A stretch of 64,000 nucleotides of DNA from Oegoconia quadripuncta (Eukaryota > Arthropoda > Insecta > Lepidoptera > Autostichidae), in assembly GCA_949316235.1 (NCBI GenBank), contig OX438745.1, forward strand, positions 2,609,001 through 2,673,000. Direction: 5' to 3'. The notes beneath the pieces are model-generated. The model did no database searches and was not told where the DNA came from. It was given only the letters and a program-made list of their open reading frames with translations. Of this stretch, positions 1-10,530 are shown in pieces; the stretch's first letter is position 1, and each line of letters begins with the position of its first letter. The position numbers and the translations under genes were made by a program.

Positions 1-360
1 TATTGGACGCAATCCCATGTTTCTGCACAGACATATTGGTCCAAGATTTTACCTTGGTGCAAATATAGCCAATGTGTGGCACAGGCATTAGGTATCTCAA
101 AATAATAACCTGTGACCAAGTGATCATAGTTTCGTTTCTGACAATATGCCAAAATTCTAAACTGATAAAAATACCAACAAAATTATAATTTTTCAAACAA
201 TTCAATGTTTTATAATGACGTCCTTTTTAATATCGTAGTATTAATAACCTGAGCCAGAATCACACGAAATCTCCAAAACAAAAATCTTTGGGGAACATGA
301 AACTATGTGAACATTAAGTGTTTTTTTTTATTATAAACTAATGTGCTTATTCTTCTCCAG

Positions 361-1063
361 TTTCCCACCGTTTATGTGTTTCTCGTTAGTATTATTTTGT
401 TCCTGGGTATTCTGTGTGCCTTTGCTTTGCGCAAATTGTTTGAGGTTACTTCCTCCTGAATTTAGAATTTGGATGGCAAACTACGACGAGGATATCTGTG
501 ATATAGATAAGAAAAAGTTAGAATCCAAGACCAATTTAGAAAAAAAACTTTAGAAAATTTTCTCGAATAGAGACATAATTCACATTTGGTCTTGATACCA
601 CTGTTGCAACTGGATGTAAAAGCCACGGAGAATAAGTAATAAGTGTCTAAAGAACACATAAATAAATGTAAAATAAATAAAATCAACTAAACATAGAAAT
701 ATACTAAATAAAGACAGATGTGTGAATTCATGATATTGCTACCATGCTTAGTGAGCCCTTTCTTGTGCTGTATACCCAGCTGTATTAATTCCTGTGCCGG
801 TGAGGATACATCAGAATATTCAGATAACACCTTCAAATGAATTTACTTAAAAACTGAAATAAATTTAATTGAAGCGAATAGAAAACATGCTTAGTAATTT
901 TCTTAAAAAATAAACGATGTGCATGTGCCCATGTTTATATCCATGTATGATTTTACCTATAGTGGCCTGTTATCCAATTCTCTGTCCATGGTTCATCAAG
1001 AGTTGCACTACCGAAGATGATGAACCTGCAGACGGTATACCACCTGACTCAACAACTGTGTAA
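361..1063 (+). CDS. Candidate 3' end of a membrane-protein gene with alternative last exons
   Basis: I do not recognise the gene. A polypyrimidine tract and CAG end at 360. From 361 a frame reads a strongly hydrophobic stretch (YVFLVSIILFLGILCAFAL) and stops at TGA 457-459. A possible phase-1 donor lies at 407 (CTGG|GTATTC). Two downstream segments could accept it in the same phase. The first is 752-840 (after CTTAG), reading SPFLCCIPSCINSCAGED and stopping at TGA. The second is 963-1063 (after CTATAG), reading ACYPILCPWFIKSCTTEDDE and stopping at TAA. The two readings align without gaps and share P, I, SC and ED. AATAAA follows each of the three stops (661, 858, 1072). This would give one transmembrane start and three alternative tails. 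The rest of the gene would lie left of the window. It could instead be chance; no upstream exon is visible. Confidence 0.35.
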
Positions 1064-1129
1064 ATTGTTAGAATAAAGTTGTTTTTGGAGATATGTTTTT
1101 CTTTGAGTTGTTACCCTATAATTTCCGCT

Positions 1130-1275
1130 GCCGTACAAATTATTACTCGGGGTCCTTTGGCATTAAGGCTGCGCAGTTGTGGAATGCACTACCACAAAAT
1201 ATTCGTCACGCAGAAACGCTTGCAGTGTTTAAACTGCGTCATAAGGAATATTATTTATCTCTTTAACCCTTAATC
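1130..1275 (+). pseudogene. LINE C-terminal remnant
   Basis: In frame, this reads a tail typical of non-LTR retrotransposon polyproteins (GIKAAQLWNALPQNIRHAE, then FKLRHKEYYLSL and a stop). The pattern of an LWNxLP motif, a short helix and then the stop recurs in several LINE ends in this window. No reverse transcriptase core is present, so it is a 5'-truncated dead copy. Confidence 0.55.
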
Positions 1276-1779
1276 AGGCATAGTACGCTTTATCGACCAC
1301 CTAGGTAATTGGAGTATTATAGTGATCTTTGTCTTTTTTTTAAATTCATAAAACATTTTTTGATTATTTATATCTTTCGCATGAAGCTATGAAAGCTAAA
1401 CATTTTTTACTAAAAAATTCATTTTGGGAAAAATCATTATTCAACGAAAGTGGTTATTATATGCTCTATGCCCGTCTGGCGGTAGTATGATATGGACAAT
1501 GTTTCCATTGTACAATAGATGATTTTGAAATAAAAATATAATTGTAAATTATTAGTTTTTTAACAAAAATAACATTCTACGTTTTTTAAACAAAAATAAC
1601 ATAAATTGTATATACTGTTATATATATTTATGTGTATATTATTATTGTACTTATTTATATGGTTTGTTTATTTTAGTAAGTGTTTATCTTTGTATGTATT
1701 CCACTATACCTATGTATCCTCTATGTAGCTACTGATATTTAAAATTATTCAGCTTTTACTTTGCACTATCCAACTACTT

Positions 1780-1916
1780 ATTAAAAAAGCTTCTTTAACT
1801 GAGGTTGTCTGGAAGAAATCGCTATCATCGATAAGACCGCCTTTGTCATCTATGTTAAATGTTCTTTGTATTTTATTTTTTTGTGCAATAAAGAATTTAA
1901 TAATAATAATAATAAT
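1780..1916 (+). mobile_element. LINE 3' end with (AAT)n tail
   Basis: The segment carries a block (GTCTGGAAGAAATCGC, then GATAAGACCGCC) that recurs at 3545-3600 (-), 16605-16740 (-), 22595-22710 (+) and 52690-52830 (+). Here it is followed by GCAATAAAG and a short AAT microsatellite. The recurring end and its simple-repeat tail are what a 5'-truncated non-LTR element leaves behind. Confidence 0.6.
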
Positions 1917-2044
1917 TTCTCTTTACATTGCATTTTTGGTTGCGGCAAATAAAAAAAAATACAACTAATTCACCTCTTCCTTTGGGTGTCGTAAAGAAAA
2001 AAATAGAGAACATTAGGTATGTGAAAATAGAAGAATAGGGAGTA

Positions 2045-2605
2045 TAATTCTCTCTGCTACTATACCAAATGGTCGCGGGTTCGAATCCCGCTAGGGGCAT
2101 ATGTTTATATGATGAATACAGACATTTTTTTTAATGCACAACGGGTTAGCACTTGACCTGAATCACACCTGATGTTAAGTAAAGATGAGATCGAAGGTGG
2201 AAGCGTACTGACTCGGAAACCCCAACACATTTGGGGGAACTGGCTATCTTATCTCTGACAACGCGGAACACAACAATGCTATTAACATTGCTGCTTGGCG
2301 GCAGATTTAAATAAGATGGTGGTAGCTAGCCAGGCGAATATTTAAAATGCTACTAGGGTACCACCAACCAAACCGAGTACGCCGCTGGGGATCTAACCCG
2401 CGATTCGTAAACCTAATGTTGTTTACATTGAGCCACGGGGGCGGAAAACCATGCCTACTTACATACATACATATTTACAAAAAAAAAGTCTTTGTGTAGT
2501 TTATCAACCATCTGGTAACCATAACACATACAAGCCTAGATGCTTATACTGTGGACCTATATGGCGCTGTGTCTATGTGGAAAGATATTTACTTCTTTAT
2601 TTATC
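2045..2605 (+). mobile_element. SINE-A copy interrupted by SINE-B
   Basis: The head, with a GGTTCGAATCC-type B box and CCCGCTAGGGGCAT, runs to about 2126. It resumes at about 2450 with the usual body (TATTTACAAAAAA, TTTATCAACCATCTGG, TGGCGCTGTGT). Between them sits a reverse-oriented SINE-B. The SINE-A insertion is therefore the older one. Confidence 0.7.
2127..2447 (-). mobile_element. SINE-B, nested in SINE-A
   Basis: A complete reverse copy. On + it starts with the complement of the A-rich tail (poly-T, then GCACAACGGGTT) and ends with the complement of the tRNA-like head (GAGCCACGGGGGCGG). The body contains the family marker CTTGGCGGCAGATTTA. Confidence 0.75.
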
Positions 2606-2822
2606 TCAAATTTAAATAATGCTTATCACTATTTTTCGGGAATACAGAAATATTTTTCGAACGTACATAATACTCTCGTAAATAAACTGCGACAGAACAG
2701 TTAAAATATTAATTTCTTTAAACCTGTCACGGAGTGAGGATCAATTTGATAACAATTTGAGTTTAAAACCCAAAAACCAGACAGCATATTTTGTATTTCG
2801 CGGGTGCTTTATTGGATTTTTC

Positions 2823-3520
2823 ACAATACAATACAACACAACACAACAGAACACAACAGAACACAACACAACACAATACATAACAATACAATACAATACA
2901 ATGCAATGCAATGCAATGCAATGCAATGCAATACACTACAATACAATACAATACAATACAATACAATACAATACAATACAATGCAATACAATGCAATACA
3001 ATACAATACAATACAATACAATACAATACAATACAATGCAATACAATACAATACAATACAATACAATACAATACGATACAATACGATACAATGCGATACA
3101 ATACGATACAATACGATACAATACGATACACTACGATACGATACGATACGATACGATACGATACGATACGATACGATACGATACGATACGATACGATACG
3201 ATACATAACAATACGATACGATACGATACGATGCGATGCGATGCGATGCGATGCGATGCGATGCGATGCGACGCGACGCGACGCGACGCGACGCGACACG
3301 ACACGCCACGACACGACACGACACGACACGACACGACACGCCACGCCACGACACGACACGACACGACACGACACGACACGACACGACACGCCACGCCACG
3401 CCACGACACGACACGACACGACACGACACGACACGACACGACACGACACGACACGACACGATACGATACGATACAATACAATACAATACAATACCAATAC
3501 CAATACCAATACCAATACTC
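2823..3520. repeat. Pentanucleotide array (ACAAT/ACGAT/ACGAC variants), about 0.7 kb
   Basis: A nearly pure 5-bp tandem array arranged in homogeneous blocks. Read left to right, the units are AACAC-like, ATACA, ATGCA, ATACA, ATACG, ATGCG, ACGCG, ACACG (with occasional CCACG), ATACG, ATACA, and finally a 6-bp form (ATACCA). Neighbouring blocks mostly differ by one transition. Because 5 is coprime with 3 and the units lack stops, every frame on both strands stays open; these open frames are artefacts, not genes. The right end passes directly into a reverse LINE 3' end. Confidence 0.95.
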
Positions 3521-3602
3521 TTTATTGGGCAAAATAATTTTCAATTTTTTGATGATAACAATGGAACCAATTAGGCGGTCTTATCACTAAAATGCCAGAC
3601 AA
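3521..3602 (-). mobile_element. LINE 3' end whose tail is the pentanucleotide array
   Basis: On the minus strand it contains GATAAGACCGCC and then CCCAATAAAGAGTATTGG, which runs straight into the TATTG-type array. It is the same terminal block as at 1780-1916 and 52690-52830. This makes the array look like an expanded retrotransposon tail. Confidence 0.6.
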
Positions 3603-4145
3603 CCCACAGTTATGGGACATTTGTACGTCGAAAAACAGGTAGGGTGCACGATACTACCAACTAAAGAATAATAATATTTTCACCATAAAATGTATCCCAT
3701 GACACTCCAGGGATCAAGATGAATCTAACGAAACCATGCACTTCGAAATCTGTCAAGCCGCTTAGGCTACAGATGGTGACGTAGGAATCTACATACATAT
3801 ACTCAAAAAACATTACTCTCCTTCCTTGGTCAGTCGGGCAAAAATATAGAAACCTCCGAAAGTTAAACACGAAACACCTATCGTTTTTCGCCGCAATTTA
3901 AAACGATCTAATTCCACCACCCTATAAAGTGTTGGAGGCACTAAAAACTTTACAAGTTCCCACATCGTGGGGTATTTAGTGCTTATGAACTAAAGCAGTA
4001 ACTTAGATCATAAAATTTGTGAGAACTGCTCGGACAGTGACTGCACTCGCTTGTCGTTTGCCGGTTACCCGACTACGGCAAAAGGATACACATAAAATTA
4101 TACACATGCTCACAACACGCCTACTCTGAAATACAAGTAGTTTTT
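3603..4145. other. No gene seen; one shared repeat block
   Basis: No coding signal was found. Positions 3797-3843 (ACTCAAAAAACATTACTCTCC, then a GGTCAGTCGGGCAAAA-like end) resemble 17438-17478, so part of this stretch belongs to a dispersed repeat. Confidence 0.4.
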
Positions 4146-4470
4146 TAAATCTTTATTCTTTATTGCATAAAGCCGGGTCTTTTTTGTATAATCGAAACAT
4201 TACACAAAAAACAATACACAAATAGTTATACGGCCCAATGTGCAAAGAAACGCTACACGGCGGAGAGATATACTTTCACCATAAATGCGATTAGGCATTA
4301 CATTAAGGTTTCTGGCTACTGGGGCGATACGTATATAATAGCTTGATGTATCATTGTAGTTTAAGAGGCTGACAACAGCCAATTGCGTTGAAAGATTATC
4401 ATTTAAAGGATGGTACGGCAGTGTTCGCTTCGCGCTCGACTTGGCGGGGGCACTGCCGTGCCCCCCGATA
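4146..4470 (-). mobile_element. Unclassified repeat with GC-rich hairpin end
   Basis: The minus strand has a 91-codon open frame (4200-4475) that I cannot assign. The stretch ends at 4404-4466 in a GC-rich motif (ACGGCAGTG...GGGGGCACTGCCGTGCCCCC) that recurs almost unchanged at 46265-46326. The shared end marks this as repeat DNA. The family is unknown. Confidence 0.4.
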
Positions 4471-4849
4471 GGCAATATTGTTATTTTTGACCAAAAACAA
4501 ACCTTGTCGAAAGAAATATGTAAAGGTCATCATAAAACAAAAGCATAACTTTGAGATTTTTATAAAAATGATTGCCAATGGGACATATAATAAAAATTAT
4601 TAAAAAAAAACTGTTTGGTGACAATGCCAATGATGTAAATTAGTAACTCACTTCAAACTAACTTCAAAAATAACACTTTTTATTTATTTGTTTTGCCGTG
4701 TCTGAAACATTCTGGTCCCAAACTTATTTTTGAAAACATTCTATGAATACTTATACATTTATATTTCAATAAATCATCCATGTTCATCATTCTTGTTCAG
4801 GTGCATCATCATTATTATTTTGTGTTGTTTTTTATTTGCCCTGTCTCAG

Positions 4850-5215
4850 CGCCACCTGTTGCATTTAGGAGAGCTCTAACTCAAAGTTCAGTTCGCAAGA
4901 AGGTTTCCCGTAAGGTCGACTCGTCTGACAGTACGCATTATTGACCGTGTCGCAGACGCAGCGCTGCTTTATCGAACATTAAGTGGGCGTATCCATTGCT
5001 CAAGGTCGTTGGCTCTATTCAGCGCCTTAAGCACAAAAGCGATTAATTGTTATGCATGCGGATTATCTTTGTATGAAACTTTAATATTGCCCAATATTTG
5101 CATGTCATTGTAATGACTGAATTAGGCGGATCTTATTGTAACAACACCTAATCTAATGTACCCTATTCAAGAGCAAATAAATCATATTCTATTTTAATAT
5201 TCTATTCTTATTTTA
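4850..5215 (+). mobile_element. Probable LINE 3' region
   Basis: AT-rich DNA that ends in GAGCAAATAAATCATATTC followed by an ATTCTATT-type tail. This resembles the polyadenylation-plus-simple-tail ends of the other LINE remnants here. No protein motif is visible. Confidence 0.3.
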
Positions 5216-5261
5216 AAACACCAATTAGTTGTTTATTTCTTTTTCTTACACTTCAAGGTCT

Positions 5262-5577
5262 TTTTTTTTATGCACGACGGGTTCATACTTGACCTCAATC
5301 ACACCCGATGTTAAGTGAAGATGAGGTCGAATGTGGAACCGTACTAACCCGGAAACCCCAACACATTTGGGGGACTGGCTATCTTATCTCTGACAACCGG
5401 AACACATCAATGCTATTAACATTGCTGCTTGGCGGCAGATTTAGATAAGATGGTGTTAGCTAGCCAGGCGGACATTTAAAATGCCCTACCACCAACCAAA
5501 CCGAGTACCGCTGGGGATCGAACCCGCGACCTCAGAGTCGTAAACACAATGTTGTTTACATTGAGCCACGGAGGCGG
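5262..5577 (-). mobile_element. SINE-B copy
   Basis: A reverse copy from the poly-T/ATGCACGACGGG tail to the head GAGCCACGGAGGCGG. It keeps a B-box-like GGGATCGAACCCGCGACC on the + strand and the body marker TTGGCGGCAGATTTAG. Confidence 0.8.
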
Positions 5578-6180
5578 TCTAACAGTCTTTATAGTGATTT
5601 GTTTTAAGTTAAAAAAGTGGTGCCTCCAAAGTTTAGGTAGCCACCGGCATTCCCAAGGACTTCAAATGAATCAGGTGGGATCACAAACTGATCCAAACGC
5701 TAAAACAATTTTACGCCACATCGGAAATAGTCTTTTCCCTTCCACGTCAAACTTCGCGTCGAAACTAAAAGATAAAAGAAAAAGCCCATATCAAATATCT
5801 TTTCCCAACGAGCATTAATATTAATGGGACCCTAAAAATGGCGTACGTAAATTTTGTTACGTAATTCTTATCGAGGAAATAGTGGCACGCACAGAATCTA
5901 CACAATAAAAGAGTAAGGGTCTTCGCACACGAACGATTGTCTTGCTCTTATACTAAAATCATCGCTACACTCTGGCCTCGTCACTCGCGCGAATTCACTG
6001 GCAAATTAACGCCGTTCACACACTCGCGGTCTTTGAGTAACCAACAACAGAACGTCGAAGTTTTAACGGAAACCTTTACTTATTGAATATAACTAATTTG
6101 ATAGATAGACAGATAAAGCATTTATTTACGCCACTGCGATCAAACAACTACACTATTTTTAAATTACAAAGAAATATATT

Positions 6181-6645
6181 TATACTTGACCTCAATCACA
6201 CCTGATGTTAAGTGAAGATGAGGTCGAAGGTGGAAGCGTACTGACCCGGAAACCCCAACACATTTGGGGGACTGGCTATTTTATCTCTCACAACCGGAAC
6301 ACAACAATGCTATTAACATTGCTGCTTGGCGGCAGATTTAGATGGTTCTGGATTGGATTCGGAGATCGCGGGTTCGATCCCCAGCGGGGTACATGTTTAA
6401 GTGCTCGGTTTGGTTGGTGGTAGGGCATATTAAAATGACCACCTGGCTAGCTACCACCATCTTATCTAAATCTGCCGCCAAGCAGCAATGTTAATAGCAT
6501 TGTTGTGTTCCGGTTGTCAGAGATAAGATAGCCAGTCCCCCAAATGTGTTGGGGTTTCCGGGTTAGTACGCTTCCACCTTCGACCTCATCTTCACTTAAC
6601 ATCAGGTGTGATTGAGGTCAAGTACCATCCCGTCGTGCATAAAAA
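6181..6645. mobile_element. Inverted pair of SINE-B copies
   Basis: A reverse, head-truncated SINE-B (6181-6339) abuts a forward one (6340-6645, with GGGTTCGATCCCCAGCGGGG). The two share roughly 160 bp as inverted arms, so the transcript of either strand could fold into a long hairpin. Confidence 0.75.
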
Positions 6646-7019
6646 AATAAAAAAAAAAAAAAGGTGGATTGAAAAGAACTTTGAAAAGAAGACACAGAAT
6701 ATGACTCTCTCTACGGAGTCTCTATGTGCAAAAAATGAAGAACTTGATTAGGTATTGGAAGTTACATTCCAAAGACTTAAGTATCGCCTAGGCTTTATCG
6801 GTAGGTGCCGTAAGAGATGATTAGACGATCGTGAGCATCACAGAGACCTCAAGTGATGGGCAGCAGCTCCCAAGAAATCTGTGATCGCCAGAGTGGCAAT
6901 TAGGGCAAATCTTGCCATGGAAAGTTTGGTTGCATTGGCCAGACTTAAATGTAGGTACGCTGTTTACATTCATGTCCATAGTTGCTTATATTTTAAATAA
7001 GCAGAAATTTTATTAACCG

Positions 7020-7100
7020 ACTTCAAAAAGGAGGAGGTTCTCAATTCGGCCGTTTTACTTTTGAACTTAGTTTCCGTTTTGTGATAGGTTTCATTTTGGA
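7020..7100 (+). repeat. Dispersed repeat end (ACCGACTTCAAAAAGGAGGAGG)
   Basis: The start CCGACTTCAAAAAGGAGG is found again in inverse form at about 38404-38430 and in diverged form at about 54702-54730. It is the boundary of a dispersed repeat of unknown class. Confidence 0.4.
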
Positions 7101-7481
7101 CCTATGTTTATTTATTTATTCATTTAAAGGCATACATGACAGATGTCTCTCTTTATATCTTGATCAATAGATATCTAAAAGCTTAATTCTAGAATGACAC
7201 CCAAAGCGTGTAAACTAACATTCTATGGTACTTGCTATTGTAAACACACCGCCATATTGAAATTGTCTATGAATGATGAATTTACTAGTGACGGGCAAGA
7301 CTCTTACTTACTCCTTTACTTATGTCAAACGATATCGAATAATAAAATACCGAAAGTAAAAAACAAGTAGGTACGAGAGGGATCTGAGATCGTCTTTTGT
7401 TTACATAGTGAGAAAGTTTCATAGAATGACACTTTACACACAGCTAGTTATTATAGGGTTAATTACAAAAAAAAAAGAAAA

Positions 7482-7903
7482 AATCGGCCGGTTATCGTCC
7501 TACAAAAAGTCGGTCGTGGGCGGTACACTAAGGCTTCCCGCCCATGGCCGACAATCGGTGACCGATTTTTTGTAGGAGAAAAATGAAACGTATACTGATT
7601 ACAATGTTTCAACGCCCACGTTCTCCGAAAAATCGGTCATAATATCGGTGATAAAAGTATTGACGAAAAAATCGGCCGATTATCGGTCCTACAAAAAGTC
7701 GGTCGTGGGCGGTACACTAAGGCTTCCCGCCCGCGGCCGACAATCGGTGAACGATTTTTTGTAGCAGAAAAATGGAACGTACTGATTACAATGTTTCAAA
7801 GCCCACGTCCTCCGAAAAATCGGTCATAAATAATATCGGTGACAAAAGTATTGATGAAAAAATCGGCCGATTATCGGTCCTACAAAAAGTCGGTCGTGGG
7901 CGG
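7482..7903. repeat. 188-191-bp tandem repeat, 2.2 copies, with internal inverted arms
   Basis: Units begin at 7482, 7670 and 7861 with AATCGGCCG(A/G)TTATCG. Each unit contains the inverted pair CTACAAAAAGTCGGTCG / CGACAATCGGTGAMCGATTTTTTGTAG around a GGGCGG...CCGCCC core. Units one and two are highly similar. The third stops at GTCGTGGGCGGG. Confidence 0.85.
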
Positions 7904-8117
7904 GAACACTTAAGGTGAACCTTATCTACTGGAGCCGTGGTACAGTCCTGTTTGCTAGACGACTTTTTCTTATCACTTGGGATTCTGCCAGACGAGTTTT
8001 TCGGTCGGCCATTCACTATATTCGTATGGAAAGTTGAACATTGTTTAGATCTTATACGTTTTTACCCGGCTGGACCAGGAAGGAAGGTTTTTTTTTTTCG
8101 AGTGTATGTATGTAGTA

Positions 8118-8459
8118 ACCGCCTCCGTGGCTCAATGTAAACAACATTGGGTTTACGATTCGGAGGTTGCGGGTTCAATCCCCAGCGGGGTACATGTTTA
8201 AGTACTCGGTTTGGTTGGTGGTAGGGCATTTTAAATGTCCGCCTGGCGAGCTACCACCATCTTATCTAAATCTGCCGCCAAGCAGCAATGTTAATAGCAT
8301 TGTCGTGTTCCGGTTGTCAGAGATAAGATAGCCAGTCCCCCAAACGTGTTAGGGTTTCCGGGTCAGTACGCTTCCATCTTCGACCTCATCTTCACTTAAC
8401 ATCAGGTGTGATTGAGGTCAAGTACCAACCCGTTATGCATAAAAAAAAAAAAAAAAAAA
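8118..8459 (+). mobile_element. SINE-B, full length
   Basis: The best complete forward copy. It has an A-box-like CCGTGGCTCAATG, a B box GGGTTCAATCCCC, the body and a poly-A tail after CCCGTTATGCAT. It is a useful reference for truncated and interrupted copies. Confidence 0.85.
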
Positions 8460-8525
8460 GTCATATGTATGTAGGTTTTTATATTACCTTCTGGAATTAT
8501 TCCTCTTAGGTAGAAATTTCCTCGT

Positions 8526-8760
8526 AGATAGATAGATAGATAATTTGTTTATTTGCCTCTAAGCACATTGCACAATTATAACAATTGGTAATACAGAACA
8601 GAACAGTATAGCAGTATTACAGGAATAAAAATTCTAAAATATCAGTTATTATGTGCTGTAGGGACAAAATGGTTCCAACTCAGCATGGTGCTCCGCCCGC
8701 GGACGGATGGAGCGCTTGTATTCTGTTGGGACCAGTTTGGAACTAGTGAGCGGTATGAGA
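8526..8760 (-). mobile_element. LINE 3' end with (GATA)n tail
   Basis: GATAGATAGATAGATAATTTGTTTATTTGCC is the reverse of a polyadenylation signal followed by a tetranucleotide tail. The AT-rich remainder has no intact frame. Confidence 0.45.
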
Positions 8761-9309
8761 ACGCAAATGGATATGAAATACACATGATTATACTTGATTA
8801 TACTTGGATTACACATGATTATATTATTACGTGGTTCCTAAATAACTACTTAGCTTAAAATTAAAAAAAAAAAAAAAAAAAAAAAAACTATAATAGTTTA
8901 TATGATGAAACCTGTAATTTGCCTTATTTTTTGTATTCGTACTTGGTAATATTTATACACAACTGTAACGCTGTTGGTTTCTTTAATAAATAAATAAATA
9001 AATTATGTATATTGATATTATACAAGTTATTATAAACAATAAATCATATTTAAGTATATATTATTATATATTTATACTACAATAAATATCTAAGTAGATG
9101 TAAATAAATATATCGTAAACATTGTAAAACAGGTGCATGGATTAATAAATAATGGATATTCTAAAATGTAATGCATTAGATAGGTGGGTACTTTTCAAAA
9201 GGGTGTGATGTATCTGTCACGCTTCGCTACGATACGCTTTTACTAAAAGTTCGCTTTTAAAAATATAGTAAATTATAGCTAAAAAAGAAATACAATGATA
9301 AATTAAATG

Positions 9310-9595
9310 TACACAATGCCGTCACGAGCTGCGGCTTGCACAAATTGGTTAGCACTCAGCTCATGCTGCGGCAAATCACTGCCGCAGGTCTCCAAAATAG
9401 AGCCCGCCGCCGCCGTTGCCCTGGCGACGGGCATCGCGCTGGCGTGGCTGCGGACGATTACCGAGGGGTTACCCGTGGCCACGCCGCACATGTGCGCGCG
9501 AAGGAACACCGGGGGGTATTTTAGTGGGTAGGACCGCTCCGATCTGGAGAACCTGCGGTCGAACGAGTAAATGCGTTTTCCCCCCGTCAAAAAAA
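9310..9595 (+). mobile_element. GC-rich island, probably a LINE fragment
   Basis: This segment is far more GC-rich than its surroundings and open in several frames (up to 105 codons on -). It ends with a CCCCCCGTC run and a poly-A stretch. The clean A-rich end and abrupt composition suggest a retroposed fragment of a GC-rich non-LTR element. No protein family was recognised in any frame, so a captured host exon is not excluded. Confidence 0.35.
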
Positions 9596-9637
9596 AAAAA
9601 TCGTCTGCAAAATATCTCAAGTCTACATCAATAAGAA

Positions 9638-10040
9638 ATGGGTAATGGTACAGCTTCTATAGCCGTCATGCTAGCATTAAACCCGAGAAACCGAAGGGAC
9701 CCCAGTAAACTTGTATTTAGAGAAGTTCCTGGAACATTGCAATATGACAAGAGCTGTTTAACTATGTGTGTCAGAATTTACAATAATTTACCACATAAAG
9801 TTGTTAAATATACAAATTGTTTAGGACAAAGTTATGTAAATGGCTTCATGACAGTGTATTTTATAGTGTAAAAGAATATTTAGAATTAAAGAGATGCTTG
9901 TTGAACCATTATTATAAGTACTTACCTAAACAATTATTTGCATGACATTGTAATTGTGGCATTACATGAATGTCCACATTTTCCCCTTGTCATCATTGTA
10001 TACCATGTTTTGAGCAAATAAAATAATTCTAATTCCAATT
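9638..10040 (+). pseudogene. LINE C-terminal remnant and 3' end
   Basis: With frame changes the segment reads a typical LINE tail (TMCVRIYNNLPHKVVKY, then a FYSVKEYLEL-like end). It is followed by AT-rich sequence and GAGCAAATAAAATAATTC. Frameshifts show it is dead. Confidence 0.5.
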
Positions 10041-10314
10041 ATTCATGTAATATAAGCCGACTGTACTGGAAACCATACGGCACGTTTTCTAATCTAAATA
10101 AAATATGAATTCGTTATAAATGCATTACATGTTGCTGCATTAAATTCTCTTACTGTACCAGATATAAAGTTGTAACATTTGTACCTAAGTTAATAATATC
10201 AAATATAGCTTCCCGGGCCAGGGCTGGCGTTAGAATACCTAACCCTAGGACAAGTTTTTAATAATCTCCTTTATAGACTAAGTAAATTAAATACTAATTG
10301 CGTCAATGCATCTG

Positions 10315-10530
10315 CTAGTCAATCCTTGAATGTATACGTCCCCATTGGGAGAGGTTATGGGCCGTAATAAAATTTTTTGTGTTACAGCAGTAGACGACAA
10401 AGTAGCACAGTAAGGATACACTTTTAACTTCCTTTAAAGGCAGTGATTTTTTGCACATGGATAGAGTACCTGTCAGTGATAAAATAATTAAAATTACCAC
10501 TGTGAATTTCATTGCGTTGGAGAACATAGT
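10315..10530 (-). CDS. Small secreted-peptide-like frame (unit X)
   Basis: I do not recognise the product. On the minus strand, ATG (10514-10512, context CAACGCAATG) opens MKFTVVILIILSLTGTLS, a good signal-peptide shape, then MCKKSLPLKEVKSVSLLC and on to a stop near 10315. Related starts occur at about 10775 (-), 11352 (+), 13525 (-) and 13869 (+). A second version of the peptide core (SMCKKSRPLRLLEVTD, stop) is on + at 10671-10720, and a frameshifted one is at 13375-13440 (-). The family is either a decayed small secreted peptide cluster or a repeat whose inverted ends happen to encode a leader. Confidence 0.3.
   Translation of the reverse strand, partial: TMFSNAMKFTVVILIILSLTGTLSMCKKSLPLKEVKSVSLLCYFVVYCCNTKNFITAHNLSQWGRIHSRID

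Noticed and set aside
2064..2100. tRNA-like B box and CCCGCTAGGGGC stem as a tRNA gene
   Set aside because: The same sequence recurs in a dozen places joined to a common body and tail, so these are SINE heads, not functional tRNA genes.
2757..3590. Long open frames on both strands (up to 277 codons) over the pentamer array
   Set aside because: A 5-bp repeat without stop-forming units is open in all frames. Composition is purely repetitive, with no start context or domain.
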